A stretch of 64,000 nucleotides of DNA from Polytrichum commune (GCA_950295325.1 OX485809.1:36089081-36153080), one strand, 5' to 3'; shown: positions 46,601-56,686, counted from the stretch's first letter. Notes: a model not told the origin generated them from the letters alone. Translations and numbers: made by a program.

Positions 46601-49057
46601 GTGGGGCCAAAGCTTACTGGTGCCGAAGCACGAAAGGTACGGGCATTTATTCGCTCTTACCGTAATTGTTTTGCCTTTAGTCTTCATGATCTTGAAGGAT
46701 ATAAAGGTAAACATGTTCGTATTCAACTCGAGGACGACCACCCTATTTTCAGACGGCCGTACAGACTTAGTACCTCTGAAAGGTTGGGTGTTCAAACTCG
46801 ATGTCAAGAGTTATTGGCAGCGGAATTGATTGAACTCTCCAATGGAGAATATGTTTGTGCCACGGTTATGCCGTCAAAGAAGGATATCTTTGGCAACTGG
46901 ACGGAAAAACGGATGTATGGTGATTATCGTCCAGTCAACCGCAAGACCAAGTCGGATTGATATCCAATGCCGATGCCGGAGGAGTTGTTTGATGCACTGG
47001 GATTTTCTAGAATCTTTAGCACTCTGGATTTGAGGTCTGGTTATCACCAATTACCTTTGTTGTTGGGTAATCGGGTGAAGACTGTATTTTGGGGAAATGA
47101 TAAAGATGGCAAGGATCAACTTTATCATTGGAAATTTCTGCCATTTGGTCTCAAGAATGCACCAGCTGAATTTCAGCGGGTGATGGATCAATTATTGGTT
47201 GGTTTGCCGTTTGTTAGATGTTACATTGATGATGTTATCATCTTTAGTAATAGTCCACATGATCATGTGAGACATTTGCAAGCGGTATTTGAACGACTTC
47301 AACGGTGGGGACTCCGTTTACATCATGGAAAATGTAAGTTTTTCCATGATGAATTGCCCTATTTAGGCCACATGATTGTTCATGGCGGTCTTGGTGTGCA
47401 ACAGGCGAAGGTGGATGTTTTGCACAAAATTCCTGCACCTAGTGATGTACCACGTCTTCGTGCATTTCTAAGATTGGCAAATTATTATATGAGGTTTGTC
47501 AAAAACTTTAGTTTGATTTCCAAACCTCTTACCATTCTCACGGGGAAAGACCAACCATGGATTTGGAGTCGGGAACAACAACATGCATTTGATACATTGA
47601 AGCAGAGGCTCGGTTCAGCGCCAGTGCTTCGACGCCCGGATGTGTCTAGAGCTTTTAAATTGCACACGGATTGGAGTGCAGTGGGATTGGGAGCGGTATT
47701 GACACAGAAAGATGAAGAGGGAAAGGAATATGTGGTGACTTATGCACATTTTCGACCTTATTTGTATGGGCAAAAGTTTACTTTGGTGACTGATCATCAG
47801 CCTTTAAAATGGCTTATGGAATCAGATAAGCTCACCGGGAAACTTGCTAGGTGGGCATTGTTACTTCAGGAATATGATTTTGAAGTTGTTCACCGAGCAG
47901 GAATTGCCAACTTGGATGCAGACGGATTGTCTCGCAATCCAAGTCCTTCGGATGAGGATTTAACTGGAGCCATGTGGCATGGAGATTGTGATCGTGAGGC
48001 AGTGTCGGGTTGGCATGCTGCCACATATCTCACAATGATGTCGGGATTGGCTGCTGAGATTCTTGTAGAGGAACAAGATGAGGAGGTTGATAAATCTCTC
48101 GTTGTTAGTGATGTGTGGGAAGACCAGGCGGTCTTGTACAAACTTCAACAAGGGATATTTCCTCTTGGATTATCTGCTATGGAGCGAGATAGAGTTAGTC
48201 ACCGGATAACAAGGTTTCGTTGGGCAAACAGCTTGTTATTTCGTGTGTGGCCGAACGGAACGAGGCGCATCGTTCCAAGGCCAGATCAAAGAGCTTCTTT
48301 GGTGCGGCAAGTGCACGAGGAGCTTGGACATTTTGGAGTGCGAAGGACGCACTCTATGTTGCGCAACCAATATTGGTGGACTGGTATGTATCAACAGGTT
48401 GCCACTTATGTTTCTCAGTGTGAAGTATGTGACCGGGTCAGGTCAAGTTTTAATACTTTGTCACCTCAACTTCAGCCTTTACCTATTATGGGCTTGGGAT
48501 ATCGTTGGTCTTTGGATTTTGCCGGACCGCTTACTATCACTCCACGTGGTTCCAAGTATGTGTTTGTGATGGTGGAGCATTTTAGTAAGTGGATTGAACT
48601 CGTGGCTCTTCCCCAAAATTCCTCAGAATTGGCGGCTATGGCATTTCTTGATCGAGTTTTGGCACGGTTTGGAGCACCTGCAGAGGTGTTGACGGATCAA
48701 GGAAGAGAATTCCTTCGATCTTTCGAGGCTTTATGTACCAAGGCTTTGATTGATCATCGGACAACTTCCAGAGATCACCCTGAGGCAGATGGCTTAGCTG
48801 AACGAGTTGTTCAGACGGTTAAGCGCGGTTTGCATAAGTATGGATTGCTTCATGGCAACCATCGCGATTGGGACTTGATGTTACCATGGATAGCAATGAG
48901 TTATCGTTTCAGCAGGCAAGCATCTTTGGCATTCTATAGTCCTTACCAACTCTTGTATGGACGGGAACCAATTTTACCTAGCTTGGTGCGAGAGAAATTG
49001 GCTCCCGTAGTAAACTTGGATGATCCAGATGTTTGGGCTCAATGTCTTCATGACTGA
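46601..49057 (+). pseudogene. reverse transcriptase, RNase H and integrase (methyltransferase retroelement)
   Basis: Two segments lie in one frame (46601-46960 and 46967-49057), split by a TGA at 46958-46960 inside the conserved start of the palm (KTKSD, stop, YPMPMPEELFDAL). Reverse transcriptase has DLRSGYHQL, FLPFGLKNAPAEFQ and the active-site YIDD at 47222-47233. RNase H has HTDWSAVGLGAVL and TDHQPLKW; the usual stretch between them is short, so part may be deleted. Integrase has the HHCC region (HEELGHFGVRRTH, CEVCDRV) and the DDE residues at 48515, 48695 and 48800 (34 residues between the last two). A TGA at 49055-49057 ends the frame, but coding continues. The ordering and motifs are clearly Ty3/gypsy. 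Confidence 0.93.
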
Positions 49058-49297
49058 GCAGCGTTCTTCCAAAAGGCCATGCCTATGGCTATGGAGAACT
49101 TAAATATTGCTCAACATTGTGATACATTACGGTATGCCCGGATCCGCAGTGGAGCTTATCGACCTCAGGTTCGTAGATTTTCCAAGGGGAATTATGTTTA
49201 CTTGCAACGGGAGGCGCCTACGACATTGGATGTCAAGGCTGGGCGCACGATTTTACGGGTAAAAGATTGTCTTGCCAAGTGGTATATTATTGCTTGA
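49058..49297 (+). pseudogene. integrase C-terminal part (broken)
   Basis: The same frame as the integrase continues with AAFFQKAMPMAMENLNIAQH, then VRRFSKGNYVYLQRE, typical of the DNA-binding GPY/F-like C-terminal module (KGNYVYL). The frame shifts near 49262, where VKD should lead on into LPSGILLLEGKDG of the next frame. Confidence 0.75.
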
Positions 49298-49616
49298 AGG
49301 CAAGGATGGACGGGAATGTCGTGAGCATTCAAAGAATTGTGCTCCATGTCACCTTCCCATCGACGGCTCTGTGCATCCCGAGTTGGCGGTTGTACCACAG
49401 GGTCTGCCTTGTTATGTTTGTGGAGAGAAGAAAGGAGCTGCAACAATGTTATTGTGCGACCAATGTCAACGTGGATGGCACATGGCATGTTTGACACCTC
49501 CCCTTTTATTCTTCCTTCTGGCAATTGGGTTTGTCCTCGTTGTCGGAAAGCCTCTAATTCCGTGGCCGTTAATGGTCATGATTGAGAATTTTGTGGATGT
49601 TTACCACATGTTTTAG
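49272..49616 (+). pseudogene. PHD finger at the end of the retroelement polyprotein
   Basis: After a basic/Cys-rich linker (ECREHSKNCAPCHLP) comes CYVCGEKKGAATMLLCDQCQ, then RGWHMACLTPPL, and, one frame further, LPSGNWVCPRCRK. Together these give the C2-C2-HC-C2 zinc ligands of a PHD finger from 49410 to 49543, a fold that in chromatin proteins reads histone H3 tails. The shift (near 49515) sits in a C/T-rich run. The finger occupies the place where chromoviruses carry a chromodomain, so a role in choosing integration sites is a reasonable inference. Confidence 0.82.
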
Positions 49617-49908
49617 TGGTGAAGTTGTTATTTAGTTGGTTGGAAATTTTATGGAATTAAGACCACATTGAAAGAGTTATCCAAGAATTCAACATTAATT
49701 GTTGAAGGCGATTAAGGATGGGGCTCACATTGCACCCAGCCTACAGTTCTTGGATTACTTTGTCAATCACGAGTTTAATTCCTTCGATTACTACTACCCA
49801 ATTAAATATGTATAGATGTAGCAACAACTTCATCATGTTCAACAACTCTACCGATGAGTGTGTTTGTTCCTAGCCGATTGGAGGGGCTCCTTATCTGCTA
49901 GTGGGGGC

Positions 49909-50017
49909 ACTTGAAGAGGTGGTTGTTTAGCATTTTAGTTTGCTATTTTATTTTGCTAATTGATGTTGACAACGACACTCAATCTGTTGTGTTTAACGAT
50001 CTTAGTTTACACGACAG
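49909..50017 (+). repeat. block A, first copy
   Basis: 109 bp identical to 50455-50563. It begins right after a purine-rich GTGGGGGCAC (49901-49910), a plausible polypurine tract, with TGAAGAGG at 49912. It ends in ACGACAG and is joined through C to TGTCACG of block B, making the palindrome GACAGCTGTC. Confidence 0.9.
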
Positions 50018-50018
50018 C

Positions 50019-50460
50019 TGTCACGTGAGGTGACATCGGGGGCTAAGTTACGTCAATTTAGGAGTAAATGGACTCCATTAGGAGTCCATGTGTGTTGGGA
50101 TGAGTAACGGACTCCATTGGGAGTCCTAGTTAGTTGTTCATCCACTCCATAGATGAACTCCACATAGGATTGGGGTTGTATGGAGAGGAAGGCCTCTTGA
50201 CTTGCCATTGTTGTCAAGTCAAGTCTTGTGAGTGTGTTTTGAGAGAGAGAGAGAGAGCTTGTTGTTGCTTTCTCATGGCTATCGTGTAGTAGATTATGAG
50301 TAAAGCCTTTGCATTCTTTCTCCACCACTTGCACTCTTGGATTCTCCCTTCGTGGAGTGAGAGATAGCTTGACTCTTGTGTGTGAATTTCAGAGTTTCTT
50401 AAGCTTTGTAAGAAGACATTTTAGTTTCTTAAGCTTGAAGAGAGAAACCCTCATACTTGA
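50019..50460 (+). repeat. block B, right copy
   Basis: Matches the left terminal repeat. Counting from TGAAGAGG (49912) to CCCTCA (50453), blocks A+B form a 542-bp LTR-like unit. TACT then separates it from the start of a further copy (TGAAGAGG at 50458). Confidence 0.92.
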
Positions 50461-50563
50461 AGAGGTGGTTGTTTAGCATTTTAGTTTGCTATTTTATTTT
50501 GCTAATTGATGTTGACAACGACACTCAATCTGTTGTGTTTAACGATCTTAGTTTACACGACAG
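50455..50563 (+). repeat. block A, second copy, at the right end of the element
   Basis: 109 bp identical to 49909-50017 (overlapping the end of B by the shared ACTTGA). It ends in GACA, then GTTT of the putative target duplication. Confidence 0.9.
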
Positions 50564-50839
50564 TTTTTACTTTGTAGGTGACTACTCCGGAATGTTATGA
50601 TTGAGGGAGTTAGCTCGCGTGATCATGAGCGACACCATATGTAGCTTCAGGAGGAACTCCAAGCCAATAAGTGACCATGCAAAGGCTTGTGGAAGCATGA
50701 TTCATTGTGTGTTCCTTGCATTGGGAATGAGTGCAAGCATCAAAACTTGCTTACAAAAAAGTTTATTAGAGAAGTGGCCACAAAGGATTGTTGAATTCAT
50801 TGTTATTGGCAATTGGTGTTATAAAAGAAGATAAAAGTA

Positions 50840-52840
50840 TTGAGAAGAAATGTGGCTTGGAGATTTCCACCTTAGATTCTCAAAAAAACTTGATGTTTAC
50901 CAGGAAATACATGTGAATGAGACGGGACGAAATGTGATCACGCTTGAGAGCATAGATGTGTGATGTACGGCCTAGTACATTATCCATAGTGTGTCTAAAG
51001 TGGAATTTTATAGACAAGCAACTTATGTTAAGAAAAGCCACCGGTGCCATAACCAAGAGAATTTGGGTTCAAAAAAACCTAGAAAACCATCATGACAAGC
51101 GATTGCTATTCTAGCAACCATCATTGTGCCTCTTGTTGATGCAATACCGTACAAAACATGTACACTCCAAACAAGGGAGAAGATCATTGAAAGGTTTTTC
51201 TCACGAGAACGAAATAACAATATTCTTGAAAGGTTCTTGTTGGATGTAAATGCGATTGGTGAAAGGTCGGTTTGGAGCCAAATTTTGTTGTTCAAATTGA
51301 ACACAATTAGGAAAGCAAACTTCAACAACTATATTATAGAAAGACATAGTGACAAGTTTGCTTGGTGTTCCAGATGCGAGACGTTAAAGCGCCCTCGAGA
51401 CGCACTTACAATTGGGACCAAGACTTACACTTCACATCAATTGAACTTTCAAAAGATGTGAACATGCAAGAGGTGCATTGTAATGATTATTACACAAATA
51501 GACCATTGTCCATCTCTAGGGTGTTGGAGGTCCTCACAATCATTCATGATGCCAAAATGGACCATGCCAAAACAACCTCATCATGTTTTGCACATCAAAT
51601 CAAGGCTACATATGGTTTCTTTAAGCTATTTGACTTTGTTACATGTGATATGATTCTCTCCAACATCTTCTAGCTAGTTTTTTGTTTTGTGGGGTTCCAC
51701 ACCTCTATTTCTTTGATTTAGTACTTAGGAGCATAGGCATGATTGATTTGGATTTCCTACTCAACAATAAGTCTTTGGGTTGTTCTTGTAGGGATGATTG
51801 TTCATGGCCATAGTAATGTCAAGTTTGCCCATTATGCTCTTGATTTATATCCAGTGGATTCAAACCACACCATTGGGTCATTTGCAAAGCTTTGTTAGAT
51901 CTTGAGAAAATGTCTATATACTCTTCAAAGTATTATGACGAACGACGGGTCAACACCTCTATATGAAGCGGTGTTGGATGGAAAAGATGTATGCTTGGAT
52001 TTATTGCCAAAATCTCCCAATGAGCCTTTATTTGTTAAAGAATTGTCTGTACTATGCAAGTCCAACTGGACAACTACACCTTGGACAATAAAAAGATTTG
52101 TGTTCGCCTATTTGTGTTTGTTGGTTGTGATGCAGGCATTTTCAAGGATGTGTTTATAATATTTCTTCTAGTAGGCCGCATGCACAATGATATTGACGCA
52201 TCTTTTTGGCAGGGGAGCATGAAGTTACATGAGGAGGATTTCCCACCAATCCCATTCTAAATGAAGTCATACATGGATTTGGACAATGTTCCCGCCATCC
52301 TAGATGTGATTAAGGAAGTGTTTGACTTCAAAACATTTATAGAACCATATCTTCAGAGTGGAGCTCATTGTTTGATTGGACATACAAAGGCTCAAACAAT
52401 TTTGATTTTATATGCGTGTTGATGGTATTCTAGCCATGCAATACAAGCTTTTGTGTGCGACGCAAGATTGGAACCTGCTAGAAGGTGTTCTTGTTTGGCA
52501 CGTTCACAACAAGGGTCAGACGATGATACTAGATGGGGAACCTAAACCCTGCAAACCAATACCTATGAAGAATGTGTAAGATATTATAAGCGTTATCAAT
52601 CTTTATACAATATTGGGGATATTTGCGGGTTGCAAATGTTGTTGGATCGTTTTGCCACCAATATGGAACTTGGGTAGGCTATTGGACTCATGCACGTTCT
52701 GCTTTGACGGCCTTCATCAAGATAGTCCCCTACTTTGAGACATGGTTTTTGGCCACAAAGTTATATGGATGTTTTTGCTTTTGAGGCTAGGCTTTTGGAT
52801 AATGGGGAGTTCGACAAGGATGACCATTACATTGGGCATG
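50840..52840 (+). pseudogene. DUF7869-like protein pseudogene, left part
   Basis: Degenerate coding in shifting frames. Pieces include TREKIIERFF, KFAWCSRCETLKRPRDALT, ALSISR-like RPLSISRVLEVLTIIHDAK, MDHAKTTSSCFAHQIKAT, GMIVHGHSNVKFAHYALDLY, VQLDNYTLDNKK, and FLLVGRMHNDIDASF (the usual form is FLMVGHTHEDIDA). This set and order match the DUF7869 family, found in plant and animal multicopy genes often linked to mobile DNA; the biochemical role is unknown. Stops and shifts are frequent. The 8-kb DNA transposon sits in it, and coding resumes at 60879. Confidence 0.65.
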
Positions 52841-52950
52841 AGGGAAGCTATCTTATGAGCGATGAGCAATGAGCGGTGAGCGGTGAGCAGTAACACATGA
52901 GCAATGAGCAGTAACACATGAGCAATGAGCAGTAACATATGAGCAATGAT
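52841..52950 (+). repeat. left inverted terminus and GAGCAATGAGC repeats
   Basis: After the terminal ~20 bp come GAGCGATGAGCAATGAGC, GGTGAGC units, then three copies of a unit like AGCAGTAACACATGAGCAAT. These direct repeats may be transposase-binding sites (inference). Confidence 0.75.
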
Positions 52951-53095
52951 TCCAAATTTAGTAAAGACATACGGGTTTAGGGTACACAACCAAAATTTTG
53001 ACAAATTAATTGCATATTTTCAATTGTAAATTGCCAATATTTTAAATGAAGCACAAGTGAAAGGGCCCTATTTCCATAGATCATTTAAAACACTT

Positions 53096-53330
53096 TCAAT
53101 TCATTGCTGATTTTTATTATAATAATCCAAACCAATACATGTCATTTATTGACATCCTTATACATGTAGTTACAACCAACACTTGCACAACTACTCACAT
53201 TCCACAACACCATCAAGCTCAAGTAGGTGCATAACCTCATTATACGTACATGTAGGTGCCATAATTGTGAGCCACTCAAACTGCTCACGGGTTGAATTAA
53301 GGCCCAGAATCTACAAATGAAAGGAAATTA
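53096..53330 (-). repeat. duplicate of the end of the SWIM-type gene
   Basis: CATTGCTGATTTTTATTATA and the following ~165 bp recur at 53672-53840, covering the last codons (NEVM-LLEL-G-VECE type) of the minus-strand gene and its 3' flank. A further match (CAAACYGCTCACGG) joins 53280 and 53610. The gene end has been tandemly duplicated with a unit of about 575 bp. Confidence 0.7.
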
Positions 53331-53369
53331 GATATTAGAAATAGTCAATACGTAGGTAACTACTAGGTT

Positions 53370-53565
53370 TTGAGACATCCGCCTGTGGATGCGAGTTGTG
53401 TAAGAGACTGGTATTACATCTGTATCAACCCGGGTTCGAATCCGGTTGGTTACATTGACTGGTGCTATCCCAAATTGAGCTAATGATAAAGCAGGAATAA
53501 TTTATAGGCGGATACCAAGAAGACATTACTACGCGGATGTGCGTAGAATCTTCTCAATTATTTTT
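53370..53565 (+). mobile_element. tRNA-derived SINE-like insert
   Basis: A perfect pol III box B GGTTCGAATCC (53432-53442) is preceded by GCGAGTTGTGTAAGAGACTGG, a box-A-like stretch about 45 bases upstream. A tail ends in TTATTTTTTATTTTTAG. It lies between the two copies of the duplicated gene end. It has no complete cloverleaf, so it is not a tRNA gene. Confidence 0.5.
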
Positions 53566-53766
53566 TATTTTTAGAAACTTGTTATTATTTATCCATGTCA
53601 ATCAATCAAACCGCTCACGGTTGGGTCGTAGTCTAAATAGAAATGAAGTTACTGAATCATTTGAAATACTTCCAGCCCATTGCTGATTTTTATTATAAAA
53701 ATCCAAACAAAAACATGTCATATTTTGACATTCAAATATATGGTACTTAATAAACCATTTGCAATA

Positions 53767-55131
53767 CTACTCACACTCTACAATACCAGCAAGTTCAAGT
53801 AGTCGCATGACCTCGTTATAGGTATATGTAGGTGCATGAATGAACTTGTCACTCTCGTAATCCACCTTGCACAAAAATCTAAATACATAATAAAGATGTC
53901 TACAATACACCCATTTTCCTTTCTTTCCCAATGCATGAGAGGACATTTTCGTGAAATCCGGGCATGTCCAATGCGGGATGTCGCCAATTGTGACATGGTA
54001 GGTGATATCCTGCTTGGAGACAATGTTGATTATCACTCCAAAGCCCGGATATGGAATGGCAGTGACTCCAACCACATAGTAACCCTCTATGAGTCCGGCG
54101 CTCTCCCATTTGTTTTTGTGAACCGCTAGCGGTGCTGTTGGATTACGACGCACTGTCTTCTCAAACCTGAATGTAGGGTGGGCGTCCGGGTTTGGTGGCA
54201 TAGAAAAATGCGAGCGAAGGATGGGGAGAGTTGCGATTGTTGAAAGCCTACGACGAAGGGACAATGCCTCCCTCTGCTGTAGTTGAAATCCAACATCTTC
54301 AAGTGCCAAAACCTCCTCTCGCAATAGATTGGTACCTATCTTCACCGGCCACGTGTTGGGTACTATAGGCCAGTCCAACACATATTTCTTCTTACTGCCA
54401 CTCACACAACGTTTCATGTCGTCAGGGCAAAACCAAAATTCATACTCCACATTGTTGGGAGAGCGAAATTCCTTCCTGAGCCCTTTGTATGTTGGAGCAG
54501 GTGTGCCATGTTTCCCAGTCCCGACTTTGGCATTGCACATAGTCCATGTGATGGCCTGCAGTGCCCAACATCGTTTGGCTGAGTTGGGTGGTAATCTTAC
54601 AATGTGCCAGTTAGAAGCAAGACAATCTGTCTCTAACACGGATGTAGTATGAGCCACACCATGAATTGCAGAATTCAACGATTCCTCTATGCGTTGACGA
54701 GTTGCTCGGGTGTTGGGATGAGGAATGGAATAGTTCACTTTGTCGGGTCGATGAGAATCACAATCAGCACCCGGTGGTAGGTTGAGTTTGCGTTTGGTGG
54801 AACTAAAGAGCTCTGACCCTTCCAATGCACAATCTCTAGTGTTGACGTCTTCTGGCCCTGGATAAGACTTCATGGCATCGGCCAACATTTTTGGATCTCC
54901 ACACATGGCAGCCGCTTTGAGTTTCAAGTATGCCGAATCAGGACCTTTACCATCAGACCCCCCTTTCAACCATGTCCGGTAATTTGCAATTTGCATGAAG
55001 GCACGGATCATGTCGTCCACTGTAGCTTCATATAAACAAGTCATCTTGTTGCCGGACTGTTGGAGCCATTTGTTGTGTACAGTCTCTGCAAGATTGCATG
55101 TTGGCATTTCCGCACGCTCTTCTATTGTCAT
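53767..55131 (-). CDS. SWIM-type transposase-like protein, C-terminal half
   Basis: An open frame of 454 residues. Near the N-terminus is MPTCNLAETVHNKWLQQ. Such N-x-AE-x-x-[HN] motifs hold the last catalytic Glu in Mutator-type DDE transposases, so the first two Asp residues would lie upstream and are missing here. The middle has SNWHIVRLPP and YEFWFCPDDMKRCV. The C-terminus, DIPHWTCPDFTKM followed by WVYCRHLYYVFRFL, fits a SWIM zinc finger (CxC...CxH) with the first Cys replaced by Trp. The ATG is preceded on the minus strand by TTGTTCATAG, a good 3' splice site at about 55137. The frame is therefore probably a last exon whose upstream exons were lost or replaced by the palindrome arrays. 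It could be a captured gene fragment rather than this element's own transposase. It points away from the second gene. Confidence 0.6.
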   Translation of the reverse strand: MTIEERAEMPTCNLAETVHNKWLQQSGNKMTCLYEATVDDMIRAFMQIANYRTWLKGGSDGKGPDSAYLKLKAAAMCGDPKMLADAMKSYPGPEDVNTRDCALEGSELFSSTKRKLNLPPGADCDSHRPDKVNYSIPHPNTRATRQRIEESLNSAIHGVAHTTSVLETDCLASNWHIVRLPPNSAKRCWALQAITWTMCNAKVGTGKHGTPAPTYKGLRKEFRSPNNVEYEFWFCPDDMKRCVSGSKKKYVLDWPIVPNTWPVKIGTNLLREEVLALEDVGFQLQQREALSLRRRLSTIATLPILRSHFSMPPNPDAHPTFRFEKTVRRNPTAPLAVHKNKWESAGLIEGYYVVGVTAIPYPGFGVIINIVSKQDITYHVTIGDIPHWTCPDFTKMSSHALGKKGKWVYCRHLYYVFRFLCKVDYESDKFIHAPTYTYNEVMRLLELAGIVECE

Positions 55132-55192
55132 ATCCTATGAACAACACACAAATACAAGGATAAGACAAACATAAGATAGATTATATATCTAG

Positions 55193-55245
55193 GTTTGGGT
55201 CGTTCAACCCAAAATGGCTCCACGTTTGGGTCGAACGACCCAAAC
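55193..55245 (+). repeat. two TTTGGGTCG-NN-CGACCCAAA palindromes
   Basis: GTTTGGGTCGTTCAACCCAA and GTTTGGGTCGAACGACCCAA. The same module forms an array at 56531-56686. Confidence 0.9.
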
Positions 55246-55256
55246 TGCCTACTTGG

Positions 55257-55735
55257 GAGGCGAGAAGTTGGGAGGTAAAACCCTGTACGTTAACGCACAG
55301 GGTTTATAAGAACAACTTAGGAGGCAAAAAGTTGGAAGGCGAAACCCTGTGCGTTAACGCACAGGGTTTGTAAGAACAACTTAGGAAGGCCAAAGTTGGG
55401 AGGAGAAACCCTGTGCGTTAACGCATAGGGTTTGTAAGCGCAACTTAGTAAGGCCAAAAGTTGGGAGGAGAAACCCTGTGCGTTAACGCACAGGGTTTAT
55501 AAACGCAACTTAGGAAGGCCAAAGTTGGGAGGCGAAACCATGTGCGTTAACGCACAGGGTTGGTAAGCGCAACTTAGGAAGCCCAAAGTTGGGAGGAGAA
55601 ACCCTGTGCGTTAACGCACAGGCTTTGTAAGCGCAACTTAGGAAGGCCAAAGTTGGGAGGTAAAACCCTGTGCGTTAACGCACAGGGTTTGTAAGAGCAA
55701 TTTAGGAAGGCCAAAATTTGGGAAGTAAAATGACT
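55257..55735 (+). repeat. 64-bp tandem array with the CCTGTGCGTTAACGCACAGG palindrome
   Basis: Seven copies plus a partial eighth of a 64-bp unit. Each holds a perfect or near-perfect palindrome centred on GTTAAC and spacer text like CTTAGGAAGGCCAAAGTTGG. The palindrome is better conserved than the spacer. The array sits just 5' of the SWIM-type gene, where its missing exons should be. Confidence 0.93.
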
Positions 55736-56159
55736 AGGAGAGCCTAAAATTAAAACAAATATCTATTGTATAAATTTAAATCGATGTTCAGAACATAGGA
55801 GCAAAAAAACTATTGAAAACGAGGTTAGAATGCAAGAAATGAGAAATATGACTACTCAAGTATTCATGCAATACGTTATAGGAGCTAGAAAATGACACAA
55901 AATAGCATAAATTTTTTTTTGCCCCGAAACCCAAAATCTACGAGGTGGCCCAAAACAAGGAAATAGATAGAAGAATGAGAAAAGAAAATCATTTCAAACC
56001 AAAACAAAATATGAGAAGAATTTGTAGCTACGGAGATTTAGATAATATAGCATATTTTTGTTTTGTTTTTAGACCCCATTAGCATTTTGTCCAGATTTTA
56101 CAAGTTTTGGCAAATCTACAAATTCCAGACAAAAAAAAAAGTTTTTTTTCAAATTCACG

Positions 56160-56330
56160 TCTTGGCCCTATGCGTTAACGCACAGGGCCTATGCGCTAAC
56201 GCACAGGCCTTATGCGCTAACGCACAGGGTCTATGCGCTAACGCATAGTGGCTAGAAAGTTGCCAGCGCAAACCCTGTGCGTTAACGCACAAGGTCTGCA
56301 CTGGCAACTTTCTAGCCACTATGCGGGGCC
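56160..56330 (+). repeat. second palindrome cluster inside a 25-bp-arm hairpin
   Basis: Four TGCGYTAACGCA palindromes follow one another at ~20-bp spacing (56168-56247). A fifth (56277-56291) lies in the loop of a perfect inverted repeat with 25-bp arms, 56242-56266 and 56301-56325 (CGCATAGTGGCTAGAAAGTT and inverse). Confidence 0.9.
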
Positions 56331-56530
56331 ACGAAGAGCCACGCTAAATATGGTTGCAGGGACAAGTAATATAAATTGCCACAACCCCAAAGCATTCAGT
56401 CTTTTTTCTCTCCTCCGTCGGATCTGAGCTCATCGCTGCAAGCTCTCTCATTTACAGGTGTAGTACAAGGTTTGTTTGCACTTTCGTGATGACTGGGTAA
56501 TTGCGCATAATCAGGCGTAAATTGCGGACA

Positions 56531-56686
56531 GTTTGGGTCGTTCGACCCAAACTGTGAGCATGGTTTGGGTCGAACGACCCAAACTGTGTGCATGGTTTGG
56601 GTCGACCGACCCAAACTGTGTGCCTGGTTTGGCTCGAACGACCCAAACTGTGTGCATGGTTTGGGTCGTTCGAGCCAAACGTCGCG
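56531..56686 (+). repeat. ~40-bp tandem array of TTTGGGTCG palindromes
   Basis: Five copies of GTTTGGGTCG-two bases-CGACCCAAAC separated by TGTGTGCATG. Changes in one arm (GGCTCG) are matched in the other arm in the last copy only, so most copies keep their symmetry. Confidence 0.9.

Larger units (their letters stand above)
40842..50562 (+). mobile_element. Ty3/gypsy element carrying a C5 DNA methyltransferase and a PHD finger
   Basis: 9721 bp. The order is terminal repeat B (40842-41283), GC-rich leader, Gag, protease, cytosine methyltransferase, reverse transcriptase, RNase H, integrase, PHD finger, block A (49909-50017), B again (50019-50460), then A again (50455-50563). Ty3 order (reverse transcriptase before integrase) is clear. 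The outer ends read TGTC and GACA and are flanked by GTTT (40838-40841 and 50563-50566), a possible 4-bp target duplication. The coding region has several frameshifts and in-frame stops, so this copy is dead, while its terminal repeats differ at only about one base in 442. Retroelements with cytosine methyltransferases have been reported from charophyte algae and dinoflagellates (from memory); the combination with a PHD finger and split repeats I do not know from the literature. Confidence 0.9.

Noticed and set aside
53370-53445. Functional tRNA gene
   Set aside because: Box B is perfect but no cloverleaf can be formed around it and it has a SINE-like tail; the two minus-strand copies at 18300 and 63840 fail likewise.
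55257-55735. CRISPR-like array (regular palindromic repeats with spacers)
   Set aside because: The spacers are themselves repeated and near identical, the unit is a 64-bp tandem repeat, and the context is a eukaryotic DNA transposon. There are no cas genes.
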